DNA of 64,000 bases from Pinus tabuliformis (GCA_031772625.1 CM062808.1:140470605-140534604), one strand, 5' to 3'; shown: positions 52,901 through 64,000, counted from the stretch's first letter. Notes: generated by a model not told the origin, from the sequence alone. A program made the numbers and translations.

Positions 52901-53370
52901 AACCATGGAGAGAGAAATGAAATGGTGAATAAGTGTTCATCTGGTAACTAATCATCATACATTCCTTCCTCCCCTACAGGCAAAGTTAATATGGAAAAAA
53001 AATCAGTGACAACATTTTCCTTGCTAGGCTTATCAACAATAGTTAGATCAAACTGCTGTAATAAAAGTAACCATCTAATTATTAGGGCATTCACATCAGG
53101 TTTATTCATTAAATATTTAATGGAAGCATGGTCAATATGTACAAATGTTTGATAACCTGTAATGTAATGCCTAAATTTGTTCAATGAACGTAGAACAACC
53201 AAGAGCTCCTTTTCGATCATTGTGTAGTTCAGTTCGGCCTTTGATAGATACTTACTGATAAAGTAAATGGCATAAGGAAATTTGTCATATATCTGGCCTA
53301 GATCTACTCCTATGGCTTTATGTGAGGCATCAATATATATATGGAAAGGAAGGGGCCAATTTGGGCCTCA
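52901..53370 (-). pseudogene. E5b RNase H
   Basis: Gypsy-type RNase H: IYIDASHKAIGVDLGQ, YYF-type ISKYLSKAELNYTMIEKELL, RHYITGYQTFVHIDHASIKY, QQFDLTIVDKPSKENVVTDF. Catalytic positions D, E and D are visible. The expected final Asp lies in a changed context (VVTDFFS). Mostly open from 52948 to 53300. Confidence 0.85.
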
Positions 53371-54230
53371 GAGGATAGGTGCAGTGGTCAACTTGTCCTT
53401 CAGGGTGTCCAAGGCCTCTTTACAGCTTTTTGACCATACAAACTCAAATTCCTTGGCCAAAAACCAAAATAAAGGAGAAGCTAACTTACTGAATTCTTTT
53501 ATGAACCTATGATAGTATTGAGATAAGCCTAGCAAACTTCTGACATCTCTCTGTTTTTGCGGAGGTGCGACCCTTTGGATAATGGCTATTTTGATTGGGT
53601 CCACCTGCAGTCCTTGCTGGGATATTGAATGACCTGGCAGAGTCCCTGTAGTCACCAAGAACTCACATTTTTCGAGACTAAGGGATAGGTAATTTCAATG
53701 CATTTGTTCATCACCTTACCTAAGTTGGACAGAGCCTCCTGGAAATCACACCCACAAGGTGTAAAATCATCCATATAAATCTCTACTGTATCATGGAATA
53801 GCTTGACAAAGATACTCAGGACTTCTCTCTAGAAAGTGGCAGGGGCATTGCATAGGCCAAAAGGAAGGACCCTATAGGTGGAATTACCCCAAGGACAAGT
53901 CGAGGTGGTTTTATCCTGGTCTTCTACACTGATATGGATTTGATTGCACTCACTGAACCCATTTACGAAAGAGAAAAACGTTTTCCCCGCCAGGCCATCT
54001 AGAACTTGGTCAATGAAAGGTAGAGGGAGATGGTCTTTCTTTGTTGCTTTGTTTAAATCTCTAGAATCGACACACATCCTCCACTTACCATTTTTCCTTG
54101 GAACCAACACTAAAGGGGAGACCCACTCACTATCTGAGATAGGGTAAATAAATCATGCATCTAGTAGATTTTGCAGTTCTTCTTTGACTACATCCTTGAG
54201 AGCTAGATTCATTCTCCTTTCAGGTTGTCA
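53371..54230 (-). pseudogene. E5b reverse transcriptase
   Basis: Gypsy RT in pieces. RKNGKWRMCVDSRDLNKATK, DHLPLPFIDQVLDGLAGKTF and YRVLPFGLCNAPATF (53829-54110), then a stop, IYMDDFTPCG near 53770 (catalytic YMDD), and the connection GLQVDPIKIAIIQRVAPP, LLGLSQYYHRFIKEFSKLAS (53368-53658). At least six stops. KVVP-type N-terminal part extends up to about 54230. Confidence 0.88.
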
Positions 54231-54763
54231 GATAGGTTTACAACCTTCTTTTATATAAATGTACTGGTGAGACCACACCGAGAGGTTTACCTACTTCATT
54301 TCTTTGTAACTCCAAGAAAAGGCATCCAAATTTTCATTTACCATGTTGCACAACTTTTTTTCTTGGTGTACAAAAGGAGATGGGTTGATCTTCAAAGTTC
54401 TCTGAGGGATAAATTCTATGGTTTTGACACAAGTATGGTTTGAATCATCCAAGAATAGATCAATTTGATGGTTATTTTAGTTTTCCTTTACTACTTCCTC
54501 TAAGGACAATGTACTAGGAGTTGGACTTTGGAGTATGTGTTCAATCAAATCATCTTCATATGGTTGTCCTCCTCCCATGGTTGTCTCTAAGGTATAGAGT
54601 TGGGCTGAATAAACTTCATCTTCTTCCTCCTCCTCCAACCATAAAGGTAAGTCATGTTCTAGAGATGGTTGGGCAGGAGGGTATAGGACTAACTGCTTGG
54701 ACATATGCCCATTTTTTATAGTCATATTTCTAGCCCTGCAACTGATGTAGGCATCGGCAGTGG
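54231..54763 (-). pseudogene. E5b protease-RT spacer
   Basis: The minus-strand frame 54477-54725 encodes a hydrophilic acidic segment (DLPLWLEEEEEDEVYSAQLY). This place between protease and RT is usually variable in Athila elements. Confidence 0.5.
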
Positions 54764-55189
54764 CTAACCAGGGCTCCCAAGGATGAGAGGGTAACCAGTA
54801 ATCCTAGCCTTAGGCTGGAGAACTAGGAAATCTGCAGGGTACTCCCAAGAGTTAATGGAGATCGTCACATCCTCCACAATCCCCTCAAGGGTCACTATGG
54901 AACGGTCTGCAAGTTGCAAGACTATTGTGGTCTTTCTCAATGAACCCTGGAGATTGAGCTTGAGCACGGTGTCCTTAGCCATTACATTAATGGCAGCCCG
55001 AAGATCAATCAAAGTGTGTGGGAAAATGGTGCCATTGATGTGCACATCTACTACAGGGCTTCTAGGGTCCAAATACTTTGGACAAGTTACTTGCCCCAAC
55101 ATTAAGTCAGATAGTTGTCCAATGACATTAATGGTAGGCGCGTCTCTTTTTTGCCTCACTGGATGTTTGAAGAACTTATCCTTAATCAA
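54764..55189 (-). pseudogene. E5b protease
   Basis: 141 open codons with VDVHINGTIFPHTLIDLRAA followed by INVMAKDTVLKLNLQG and FLVLQPKARITGYPLILGSP. The active site should read D-L/S/T-G; here it is DLR, a Gly-to-Arg change that would inactivate the enzyme. The LIDLGAAIN form is typical of Athila-type proteases. Confidence 0.8.
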
Positions 55190-57243
55190 CTTGTCGTAAA
55201 CAGGTACATCCTTTATGTCTTGGAGAAGTGGAATTCTGACATAGATGTTTCAATTCTCCTAGAAGTTCAGTCTCTTCTAGGGTAGGTTGGAGTGGTTGGG
55301 TTAATCTCTCAAGAAAGGGTGGTGGATTTACTTTAGGAATGCTTTCCTAATCTCTTTCTTACTCACTCTTCCTAGGTGGAGGTAGAGGTTGGTTGTCTGG
55401 GAGTACTCTCCCAGATCTCAGGTTGATTTCCTGAATCTCCATAGCATAAGAAGGATAGGATGTCTCTCCACTATATACTTGTTGTGCATGTTTGTTGTTC
55501 GGTTTCAGATTTCATTGGGCAGGAATCTGGGGTTTCTTAGGTGGAGTAGGGTGTAAAAGTTTTGGTTGAGTAGGTGGTGAAGGTAATAAAGCTAGAACAT
55601 TATTGTATGGGGGCCTCCATCCCTAGAGCGATGCATTCCACTGAGGCTGTGGTAGAGCATATGGCTATAATGATTGTCTGGTGGGCTAGGAATGGTACTG
55701 AGGTGCAAAGGACTAAGGAGGAGGTGTAGACTAGGAAGGATGGGTAGTGGGTCCCCAAGAGGGAATGGATGTGGTCTAGTTGGGGTTGTAATAGGCATGG
55801 GAAGACCCTTGCATGCCCTGCTAGTATGGTCGAGGCCCATGAGGCCCCCTTTGATTTATGTAGCAAAGTTGTTCAGTCACCCCTTCAGTCCCCTAATACA
55901 GAACTTTTAGTCCAGGTAGAGAAGGGCACTTGTCTATGGAGTAGTTTTCTTCATAGATTGAGAAGACTTCAATAAGGTTTAATGGACATTCATTCCTAGG
56001 GTGCCTACTTGTTTATCTAGGGCAAAAAATGGCTAAGGATCGCCTTGCTTCCTCCTATTTTCTCTTAATGTGCATAGTGTCCATCTGTAGGGAAAGGTTT
56101 TGCAGCATCTCACTCTTGAAATCTTCCAGCATGTTTCCAATTTCACCCTTAATGGATGTAGTGGAAGAGGATAGAATTACCATAGGTTGACTACCCCTAT
56201 CCTTTTTCCTAGCTGCCTTAGAATGGTTTCTAAAGATAGCCTTGATATCTTCATAGGGTAGCTGGTAGATGTTCCCTCATGCTAGAGAGTTTTGGGTATC
56301 CAAAAGATCTTCCCTTACCCCTCTAAGCAAGACAAGCTTTAGTGACTCACGGTAAAGTGTGCACCTCGCCCTTTTGTAGCTAAGTTGGAATCTTTCTTCA
56401 TAATCCTCTAGGGATTCATCGTGCCCTAAGGTCATCCTAAAAATTTCTTCCTTAGTGTATTTAGACCTGTAGTAGTCTCAATACTTGTTGTTGAAGGCTT
56501 GCTGCATCTGAGCCCAAGTTGCGATGCTATCCCCAGGAAAACCCATGAACCAGTGCAAAGCTACCCCCTTGAGAGTGGATGGAAATAGTTTCAAATTATG
56601 CTCATCATTGGCATAATCATAGGTTCTGCATATGATAAAAAACTCAAACAAGAAAGTGTCTGGATCTTTTGAGGTCAGGCCATGGAAGCAAAGGGGATTA
56701 TATTCTTCATCTTGGTATCCCCATTACTTTCTCTGATGGGAAAGGCACCCTCAACTCTTTCTCTATTTCCTATGTGATTTATATTTTCAGCCATTAGGTC
56801 AGTTGGAATGAGTTCTTCTTCTGATTCTCACCTATAGGTTCTTCAAATACCTCTGGTTGTTCACCTAATACCTCCAATTCATAGCCACCGAAGAAGAGGG
56901 AAGGTTGGTTGTTTGAAGCGGTGGGGAAATTTGACAAAAATTTCCCTAAGTTATCCCTATTCCCATGAGGCATGAAAGAAGTTTTTTTGTTTCATTTTGT
57001 GTTTTTTTTCAAGCTTTGGAAATAATTGCATAATTGAAATTGCAGACTGAATGAAAATTGACTAACTGAATGAAAACTAACTGCTTGAATGAAATCTTAC
57101 TTACAAAATGGAAAGGAAAGCAAAGAATGAAAAATGGAAAAGAAATCAAACTAAATTAATTTTGCAGAAATGAAACTAATAACATAATGTTGAAGATAAG
57201 AAATGGAAGAAAGAAAATAGTAATCACATATTACTCAGACACC
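55190..57243 (-). pseudogene. E5b Gag
   Basis: Decayed Gag homologous to E5a gag (17777-19239). Recognised pieces: LKLVLLRGVREDLLDTQNSL, IYQLPYEDIKAIFRNHSKAA, DFKSEMLQNLSLQMDTMHIK, and Cys/His-containing ends with NECPLNLIEVFSIYEENYSI. Numerous stops and frame changes. 55500-55870 is Pro/His-rich in all frames and gives spurious short ORFs on both strands. Confidence 0.7.
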
Positions 57244-57261
57244 TCCCCGACAATGGTGCCA
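57244..57261 (-). other. E5b primer-binding site
   Basis: TGGCACCATTGTCGGGGA on the minus strand, five bases from the LTR end. It resembles the Athila TGGCGCCGTTGCCGGGGA type (tRNA-Asp is the published match for Athila; not checked here). Confidence 0.8.
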
Positions 57262-57266
57262 AAAAG

Positions 57267-57507
57267 TGATGAGCACTAGTATTACAATAAGAATGTTGCA
57301 ACTCCTGGGGCTACCAACTTTACTTTATCAACCTAGGGTTCGTACAAACTTGGAGGTGACAGTGTTATATGCATAAGTAATTGCGATGGTTCTACTCATT
57401 GTCACTGCTAAGTTGGTGATAGACCACTAAGGTTTTTCAAACCAGACTTCTATGCATTCAGAAGTAGTTTGATTAACAATGAGGGAAAGACAAATCTACA
57501 CTAAGAG
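57267..57507 (-). repeat. E5b 5' LTR, first segment
   Basis: The plus strand starts TGATGAGCACTAG. Matches 19263-19348 and 20045-20150. Split at 57507 by E9 and resumes at 63342. Confidence 0.85.
57503..57507. repeat. E9 target-site duplication, left copy
   Basis: AAGAG, identical to 63337-63341. Confidence 0.9.
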
Positions 57508-58128
57508 TGATCCGAGTTTAAATAGGAACGCAACAAATTATAGAGATAACCATAAACACAAAGATGTAGTGGGAATCATACTTCATTTCAATAATGTAAA
57601 TATGGAAATATGCTTACAAACAGAAATGGAAATAAACTAGCTAGGGTGATGGTAGCTTATCTCTGAGAAGAGATGTGGTGGCTACAAGCCTCTGAGCTAT
57701 GTTACAATGAAGCTCGAAGGCCTATTTATTGTTGAGAAACAATGGAAAACCCTAAACATCCAAAAACCTAACCCTAGAAGATGAAATGCCAAACTATGGG
57801 CCCCATTTAGGTATATTGGTACATCAACTTCACGGGGTCGTAACTTTGGCATACAATCTCTGTTTGACACGCACAATATCTCGTTAGAAAGATCTATACG
57901 ATAACTAAAACTTTGGGAAGAGAAACATGGGTCCATGAACCCATGTTTCTCCCAATTTTCCAAAAAAAAAATCTTTTAGGGCCTCAAAACGACTCCAGAA
58001 GTTCATGACCCAAAAAATTGCTAAAAATAGTAAACTATGCTACAATTAAGGAAACTGAAAAGCTGGAAGAAACAATGGTGGGGGTCCAAGTGGAATTGGC
58101 GGGTAGCCACCAATATCCACCTAGATCA
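57508..58128 (-). repeat. E9 3' LTR, 621 bp
   Basis: Plus-strand ends TGATCCGAGTT...CACCTAGATCA. Contains a perfect 12-bp-arm hairpin (57921-57932 with 57939-57950) that is missing its left arm in the 5' LTR. Two CCCTAA-type words near 57743 and 57771. Confidence 0.92.
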
Positions 58129-58141
58129 TTCCTCCCCCCTT
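58129..58141 (-). other. E9 polypurine tract
   Basis: AAGGGGGGAGGAA on the minus strand next to the 3' LTR; it overlaps the stop codon of pol (58140-58142). Confidence 0.88.
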
Positions 58142-59721
58142 AAGAAGAAATGGTCCCCATTGCATTGAGTTCCTCCATGAGATGAGGAAACTTCTACTGA
58201 ACTTGGTCCTTGGTGAGCCACCTGCCCTGCTGAAGGAGTTGGCCTGCTTTGATAACTCTATACAATTGGATATTCTGTTGGTGAGTGTGCTTGATATGTG
58301 CTTCCATGATCCAATCTATTGTAGCTTGTTCCATGCAATCTAGATTTAACTCTGTGGGTGTGAGCTATTCTACAATGTCGGATGTGTCTATTAATGGTGC
58401 AAAGTATGGATGAAGGTGGTCCACATTGAACACTGGGTGTAGGCCAAGGAATGGGGGAATGCTAAGCTCAAATGCATTTTGTCCCACAGCCTTGGTAATG
58501 GTGTAAGGACCATATTGGAGTGGTCTGAGTTTCCGATAGTCTCTGGTAAGGCGTTCCTTTTACAAATGCAACCAGACTGTTTCGCCCACCTAAAAATTGT
58601 GTGGCACCCGATGTTGATCATGTCGTTGCTTGTACTTGGCATTTGATTTCTCCAAAATGTGACCTGCTGGCGAATATGTTGGATGTGCTCAATGAAGCTG
58701 TGTGCCTTATCTGTTTCAGACTAGACGTGAGCCGAATCTACGTGAGTAGATGCAAATGGCATGGCCACATCAATGGGACATAATGGCTGTAATCCCAAGC
58801 GCACCTGAAAAAGGGTTGTGGCCAGTCAAGCTATGAAGAGCCCGGTTGTAGCTATGCTAAACATAGGGGAGGTTCTCATCCCATGTGTGCGGATGCTCTG
58901 TGTTGTACATGCGCAAAATTTTTGTACGATCATCCTGCTGACAACCTATGTTTGGCCATTAGTTTGAGGATGGAAGGCTGTGGACTTACTAAGTTTGGTG
59001 TCCAACATCAACGAGAGACTGGACCAAAATGTACTAAGGAACCTACTGTCCTGATTTGAGATGATAAACTGTGGGATCCCAAGTGTACCCACACTCGTTC
59101 AAAGAAGATTTTAGCAGTGGCTTTTGTTGTGATATTCTTCTTGCAAGTTGCCATAATGGCCATCTTCGAGAACCTATTGATGACCACCAAAAAAAAGTCA
59201 TTTCCATGCTTAGTGGAAGGAAGGCCTAACATGTAATCCATGGAGATGGATTCCAAAGGTCGACTAGGGGTAGGTAGTGGGGTAAAGAGGCCTTACTTCT
59301 TGATGGTTGATTTGGCAATGGCGCAGCCAGTGCACGATCTGATGTTCTTCTCGACATCTTGTCGATGATTTGGCCAACAGAAATACTTCTGCAGTACTGC
59401 CACCATTTCGCCGACCCTGAAATGCCTAGTAGCCCGACTGTAGTGTGCTTCCCAAATAATCTTGGCATGCTCGCCTGAATGAACACAAAGGTGACCCAGG
59501 TGGCATAACAGGGTATCTTGGAGGTGAAAATTTGGAACATGCTGACCCTCCAAGAGTGTTTGGTATTTGTGGCTAAATTCTGGGTTGCTATTGTAGAGAA
59601 GTGGCCAATCGAAAGTCTCGTGCCCACAAGAGTTGAGCACAGTGGTTAATGCCATGATTGGTGGTTGATTGAGGCAATCTACAACATTATTGGTGCTAAC
59701 ATTATTATACTTGATATTCAA
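58140..59721 (-). pseudogene. E9 integrase and C-terminal domain
   Basis: N-terminal zinc finger HYSRATRHFRVGEMV...SCTGCAIAKST (59293-59721). Core: first Asp in ESISMDYMLGLPSTKHGNDF (59008-59256). Second Asp in SNQDSRFLSTFWSSL (near 59030, after a frame change). The catalytic Glu of the TNGQTE motif is replaced by a stop (GAG to TAG, near 58940). C-terminal: AFELSIPPFLGLHPVFNVDH near 58430-58490 and WIMEAHIKHTHQQNIQLYRV near 58270-58310, the place of a chromodomain-like tail (not a clear chromodomain). Several stops and frameshifts. Confidence 0.85.
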
Positions 59722-60082
59722 ATGGAACTATTGCAGGTATGTGGACCACTTCTGATGGTGATCATTCTGCAATTTCCCTTGGGTCTATATGAACTGCAGG
59801 GGTTGGTGATCCGTGTGGATGACCGTTTCCTTCCCCAAAATGTAATTCTTTAATTATTGGTAGGCCTGCACAATGGAATACATCTCTTTGTCATAAATGG
59901 GATACTTTCGGACTATGTCTAAAAGTGTCTCACTATGATATGCCACTAGATGCCCATGTTGAGTCAGGACTGCCCCAAGAGCATAGTCAGAGGCATCTGT
60001 CTTGACCTAAAATGGTTGTTGCAAGTGGTAATGCGATCACTGGTGCCGAGCAGAAGAAATATTTCAACTCTGTGAATGCCTT
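59722..60082 (-). pseudogene. E9 RNase H
   Basis: Decayed frames with YPIYDKEMYSIVQAYQ, YILGKETVIHTDHQPLQFIQ and HHQKWSTYLQ. This is the gypsy RNase H C-terminal half. The N-terminal FTLETDAS-type block is disrupted. Confidence 0.75.
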
Positions 60083-60906
60083 CTATTGAGATTCATAGCA
60101 AAAGAATTTTTCTTTTACTCCTCCCTTGGTGACTTGACTCAAGGGCCAAGTGATATGAGAAAATCCCAACACGAACTTGCAGTAGAAGTTGACAAGACCT
60201 AGAAAATTGTGGAGCTCTATTAGAGTGGTTGGAGATGGCCAATCCCGAATGACTTGGATGTTCGTTGGATCCACATGCATCCCCAGTTCATCAACAATGT
60301 ATCCAAAATATTGAACCTGGGTCACGCCAAAAGTGAATTTCTCCAAATTGGCATATAACTTGTGTTGCGCAGTGTTTGGAGAACCTATCGGATGTGGTGG
60401 AGGTGCTCTTCCCAACTCTGGCCAAAGATCAGGATGTCATCCAAGTATACCACTACAAATAAGTTGGTGAATGGCCACAAGATGTCATCCATTAGACTCC
60501 TGATGGCTGCAGTAGCATTCGTCAACTCGATAGGCATAACCAACCATTTGAAAAGGCTCTCCTTGGCCTTGAAGGTAGTCTTCCACACATCGGAGGGTTC
60601 GATTGGCACCTAGTGATATCCTAACTTCAAATCGATCTTGCTGAAATATTTTTCCCCCTTCAGTTGGTCCAAGAGGTCATAAATTTGTGGGATTAGGTAC
60701 CTATTATGGACAGTGATCTTGCTTAGTGCCCGATAGTCAATACAAAGTCTCCAAGTCCCATCCTTCTTTTGTACCAACACGATCGGGCTCCCACAGGGAG
60801 ATGAACTCAGATGGATGTGACCTTTCTGCAACAGCTCCTGAATCTGCCTCTTGATTTCATCATTCTCCAAAATGGAGCATCGATAGATTGGTGCATTGGG
60901 CAGCAA
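60083..60906 (-). pseudogene. E9 reverse transcriptase
   Basis: Blocks in order: [60 protein letters not shown] (60610-60906), KWLVMPIELTNATAAIRSLM, VVVYLDDILIFGQSWEEHLH (catalytic YLDD, 60385-60609), then FTFGVTQVQYFGYIVDELGM and LHNFLGLVNFYCKFV (60083-60415). Broken by a TAG at the 60610 junction and by a frame change. Confidence 0.9.
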
Positions 60907-61017
60907 TGCACTTGGGGTTAGATTGATGAAGTGCTTGACCTAATAATGGAGAGGAACCCCTACGGGGGAGGTGAAGATGTCCTCGTACTCCTCCACGACC
61001 TTGTCCATCTATAGTTG

Positions 61018-61698
61018 TCATGCAGAGGGACCCTGTCTAGAGGTCGTGGCCACTATCTTCTTCTTTCCTTGAGGGCATATCATCAGGAAAAAAAATTTCT
61101 TGGTTTTGGAAATGAGCTTACTGCATTGTTTTGTAGTGACCAAAGAGATGGTGGTACATGGTGCTACCTCCAATATCCTGTACAACTTATTTCCCAAAGT
61201 AACAATAACAGCACGGGGCCTTGGTTCATACATAGCATGTCTCTTCCACAAGTATGGTTGTCCTAATAATACATCACAAACTTCAAGGGGAGCAATATCA
61301 CACAATACCTCATCTATGAAGGGCTTGATGTTGTATGGAAGGTAACACTGCTGGCTCACATGAAGATCTCATCCTTGGTGAAGCTACTTGATGGTGTACA
61401 GCTATGGATGTGCTGTGGTCGGTAAGCCCAGCCGCTTCACAACCTTTGCCAAAATAAGGTTCTTTTGGCTCCCGCTATTGACAATGAACTGTAGTAGGGA
61501 TCCCTTTAACCACATCTGGGAGTGGAAGAGATGTTCCTCTTCCTCTGGATCTCCAGGTTCCTCCTTCTGGATCTTTGTGGTGGCAATGGTGGCGTTGGGC
61601 TCCACATCAATAATCTGCTTCCCTTTGTCATTCCCCTTGTTGGGTTCTGACTCAGAGTTAGAACAAGCATCTGATTCTAAAACATTTAGCTCAGCCAC
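61018..61698 (-). pseudogene. E9 protease
   Basis: 61402-61698 holds an acidic linker and GSLLQFIVNSGSQKNLILAK: the catalytic Asp of DSGS is Asn (GAC to AAC). 61018-61359 continues with FIDEVLCDIAPLEVCDVLLG and QPYLWKRHAMYEPRPRAVIV, typical of the end of gypsy protease. Inactive by sequence. Confidence 0.85.
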
Positions 61699-62731
61699 CA
61701 GTGACTGCTTGGCCTGACACTCACTTGTGTTGTGAGTGGAGCTCTTATGGAACTCACACCACTATCCCGTGTCATTTTTCAGCTTCGCAGCGCTATTCTT
61801 TTCTTGCAGCTTTGGTGGTTTGCCTTGGGCCTCCCTGCCTTGGCTTTGTCCTTTGTTCTACGGTTTGGGGGAACCTTTACCTTGCTTTGGATATGTAGAT
61901 CCAAAGTTTTGTCTCTTCGATTTAAACTTTTGCTCGACCTTGACAACATATCGGTATGTCGTGCCAAGCGAGGAGATGTTCAGGAATTCTATTTTATCCT
62001 GGATGTATTTGTGTGGGCAGTCGCGGTATTTGAGTATCAAATGATGCTCTGAATCCTTGATATCCAACTCTGTGTGAAGGGTATGGAAAATATTGGTAAA
62101 CTACAACATGTCTTGGTCCCTTCCCTATCATAGCACGGTCCACTTTATGTATTAATCCTCATAGCTTCTGATAGGGTACTACTGCTCCTTGACAACATCC
62201 CAGAATGAATTCCAAGTGGGTGCGACTGAAAATAGTGAGCCTGTACTTTCATCCTTCTGCTCGCAGTGGGTTTCCCACCAGTCCTTGACATGGGGCGCTG
62301 CTTTGAGAAGAACAAAAATAATCTTTTCCCGACTGGAGAAATCATGAACAGAAAAATAACCCTCTAGCAAATTTAACCATTTATCGACAACATCTGCATC
62401 TATCTGACCCTCGAATATGTGGATTTAAAAATTAAGTTGTACCTCAAACAATGTGGCATTTCCAGAGTAGTTGTTGGAAGCCAATGTGTCGCCGCTGGGT
62501 AGCCGCTGGAGGATCTGGGCAAAGCTATCCATCATCACATTCCTTTGTCACTCGAGGGCTTCTTCGAGCAAGATTTTGATAGGATCTCCTACCCCCTTGT
62601 CTTTCATTTCATCCACCATGGGAGGCCGTTGGGATTTGCGAGGTTGGTCTTGCAAAGGTTCGACTAGTTCAAGCCCTAACTCCTTATATCCCGACCTCAT
62701 TGGGGACATGCAAAGAAAAATAGAGAAAAAG
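61699..62731 (-). pseudogene. E9 Gag
   Basis: Begins near MRSGYKELGLELVEPLQDQP (62700). Capsid blocks LEGYFSVHDFSSREKIIFVL, WWETHCEQKDESTGSLFSVA and WNSFWDVVKEQYYPIRSYED (62179-62370), then KYRDCPHKYIQDKIEFLNIS, a Lys/Gln-rich basic region, and a zinc-finger-like WCEFHKSSTHNTSEC near 61720-61770. Five or more stops. Confidence 0.82.
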
Positions 62732-62749
62732 TAGACCACTTTGATACCA
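62732..62749 (-). other. E9 primer-binding site
   Basis: TGGTATCAAAGTGGTCTA on the minus strand, one base after the LTR; initiator tRNA-Met type (TGGTATCAGAGC) with changes. Confidence 0.85.
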
Positions 62750-62750
62750 C

Positions 62751-63336
62751 TGATCCGAATTTAAATAGGAATGCAACAAATTACAGAGATAACCATAAAC
62801 ACAGAGATGCAGTGGAAATAATACTTCATTTCATTAATGTAAATACTGAAATATTCTTATAAACATAAATGGAAATAAACCAGCTAAGGCGATGGTAGCT
62901 TATCTCTGAGAAGAGGTGTGGCAGCTACATGCCTATGAATTGTGTTACAATGAGGCTTGAAGGCATATTTATTGTTGAGAAACAATGGAAAACCCTAAAT
63001 ATCCAAAAACCTAACCCTAGAAGATGAAACGCCAAACTGTGGGCCCCGTTTGGGTAAATTGGTACATCAACTTCCCACGGTCATAACTTTGCCACACGAT
63101 CTCCATTTGATGCACACAATATCTCATTAGAAATATCTATCCATGAACCAATGTTGCTCCCAGTTTTCCCCAAAAAACGTCATTTAGGGCCTCAAAACGT
63201 CTTCGGAAGTTCAGGACCTGAAAAACTGCTAAAAATAATAAATTGTGCTACAATTAAGGAAACTAAAAAGCTGGAAGAAACAATGGTGGGGGTCCAAGTG
63301 GACTTGGTAGGTGGCCACCAATATCCACCTGGATCA
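62751..63336 (-). repeat. E9 5' LTR, 586 bp
   Basis: Ends TGATCCGAATT...CACCTGGATCA. About 35 bp shorter than the 3' LTR owing to a deletion near 63139 (matching 57900-57935). Followed by TSD AAGAG (63337-63341). Confidence 0.92.
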
Positions 63337-63341
63337 AAGAG

Positions 63342-64000
63342 AAAGCTTGTCTACTGCAGTAATGAAAAATACTGAAATCAAATGCTAAAACACACCATTT
63401 TCTAACTGACTTCTAAGAGGTTATGCTTCAAAAGAATGCTAACTTAACATGCATGCAATCCTACTATCCTAAGCATGCAAATTCAAAGAATCAAACATTC
63501 TACTAGTGTGTGTGTAAATGAATAAAATAAATCTGTTTTTCTTTTTGTCTTTGTTATGTAAAAGTGTGAAAGCTAATCCCTTTTGGTGATGTGACAAGTG
63601 GCTTAGGGATAATGGTGAATGGTGAGAAGGCTTCGGAGATAGGTAGGGACCCTTTGCTAGCTTCCTAGAGGATTTTCCCTCAATTCGGCCTCAAAACACA
63701 CCACTATAGGTAAACCTATAGGATGTCCTAATTCATTCTACAGGACGTCCTAAAAACCTACAAGATCTCCTATATTTCTACAGGATATAGCTAAGATCAA
63801 AAGGATGGGTGTTGAAGGTTATGGTAGGCTTAGGGAAGGTGGTTGGTAGATGGAATGAGGCAAGGGGGTGCCTAGAAAAACTTTAGAACTCAAAACCAAA
63901 GTTGGGAGATGGTTGGATTTGCTCAACAAGCTTGGGGAAGTTTCCTTGTGAAATGTTGAAATTGATGAGGGTTTTAGTGAAAGAAAGTGACGATAATGGA
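63342..64000 (-). repeat. E5b 5' LTR, second segment (runs off the window)
   Basis: Colinear with 20155-20815 of the other E5 LTR. Includes the TCCTGTAGGAT-type cluster (63704-63790). By comparison another 1.2 kb of LTR should follow beyond 64000. Confidence 0.85.

Larger units (their letters stand above)
57508..63336 (-). mobile_element. E9: Ty3/gypsy element, 5.8 kb, inactive
   Basis: LTRs of 621 and 586 bp, TSD AAGAG, PBS of initiator-tRNA type at 62732-62749, PPT 58129-58141. Gene order Gag-PR-RT-RNH-INT on the minus strand, with a C-terminal region typical of plant gypsy elements (FNVDHLHPYF). All frames are broken. Inserted in the 5' LTR of E5b. Confidence 0.93.

Noticed and set aside
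57739-57775. CCCTAAA / CCTAACCCTAG words as telomere repeats
   Set aside because: Only isolated words in the E9 LTRs (also near 62993-63020); no tandem array.
1-64000. Host genes, tRNA, rRNA, CRISPR arrays, bacterial operons
   Set aside because: Looked for and not seen. All long frames are retroelement-derived, and ribosome binding sites and prokaryotic gene packing are absent.

Overview
Eukaryotic nuclear DNA from a plant, built almost entirely of nested LTR retrotransposons. I found no host protein gene, tRNA, rRNA or CRISPR array. Diverged Ty3/gypsy and Ty1/copia elements, very long LTRs (4.4 and 7.2 kb), old decayed copies and an AT-rich background suggest a large repeat-rich genome. A conifer or other gymnosperm is plausible but is not proven by the sequence. 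Element names E0-E9 are mine; family labels (Tat-like, Athila-like) are inferred from domain content and primer-binding sites.

Left stack (1-19262). Reading right to left, each element is cut at or near the terminus of the next insertion. Athila-like gag E5a (17777-19257) is cut by E4, a plus-strand 3' remnant (14931-17776). E4 is cut by E3 (5' LTR 14042-14930 plus a start of coding sequence to 13733). E3 is cut by Athila-like LTR E2 (12917-13732). E2 is cut by the Tat-like E1 (1834-12916), and E1 is cut inside its reverse transcriptase by a related element E0 (LTR 1-1833). The missing halves should lie beyond the left edge.

Right stack (19263-64000). One Athila-like element on the minus strand, E5b, is the host. 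Its 3' LTR is 19263-22016 and its 5' LTR starts at 57267 and runs off the window. Its internal region is split by E6 (24054-31957, TSD CCTTC, non-autonomous), E7 (32083-43038, TSD CCACA, giant LTRs, gag only) and E8 (44451-50676, TSD ATTTT, copia, plus strand). Its 5' LTR is split by E9 (57508-63336, TSD AAGAG, gypsy). Removing E6 and E7 together with one TSD copy each joins the host reading frame exactly, which confirms the layout.

Most interesting: in E1 and E7 a long protein-coding frame (globular N-terminal region, then a coiled-coil C-terminal region) lies inside the U3 part of the LTR, upstream of the LTR core promoter. It is therefore present in every LTR and, in genomic RNA, would sit at the 3' end after gag-pol. 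In E7 it has its own TATAAATA box 95 bases before the ATG. In E1 an array of TGACGTCA palindromes lies upstream. A similar-looking protein is the 3' ORF of E5b. The interruptions of these frames are mainly TAG, with at least one TAA and one frameshift in the E7 left-LTR copy. That pattern fits either CAG-to-TAG methylation decay or stop-codon readthrough.

All coordinates and identities were read by eye; percentages are rough.
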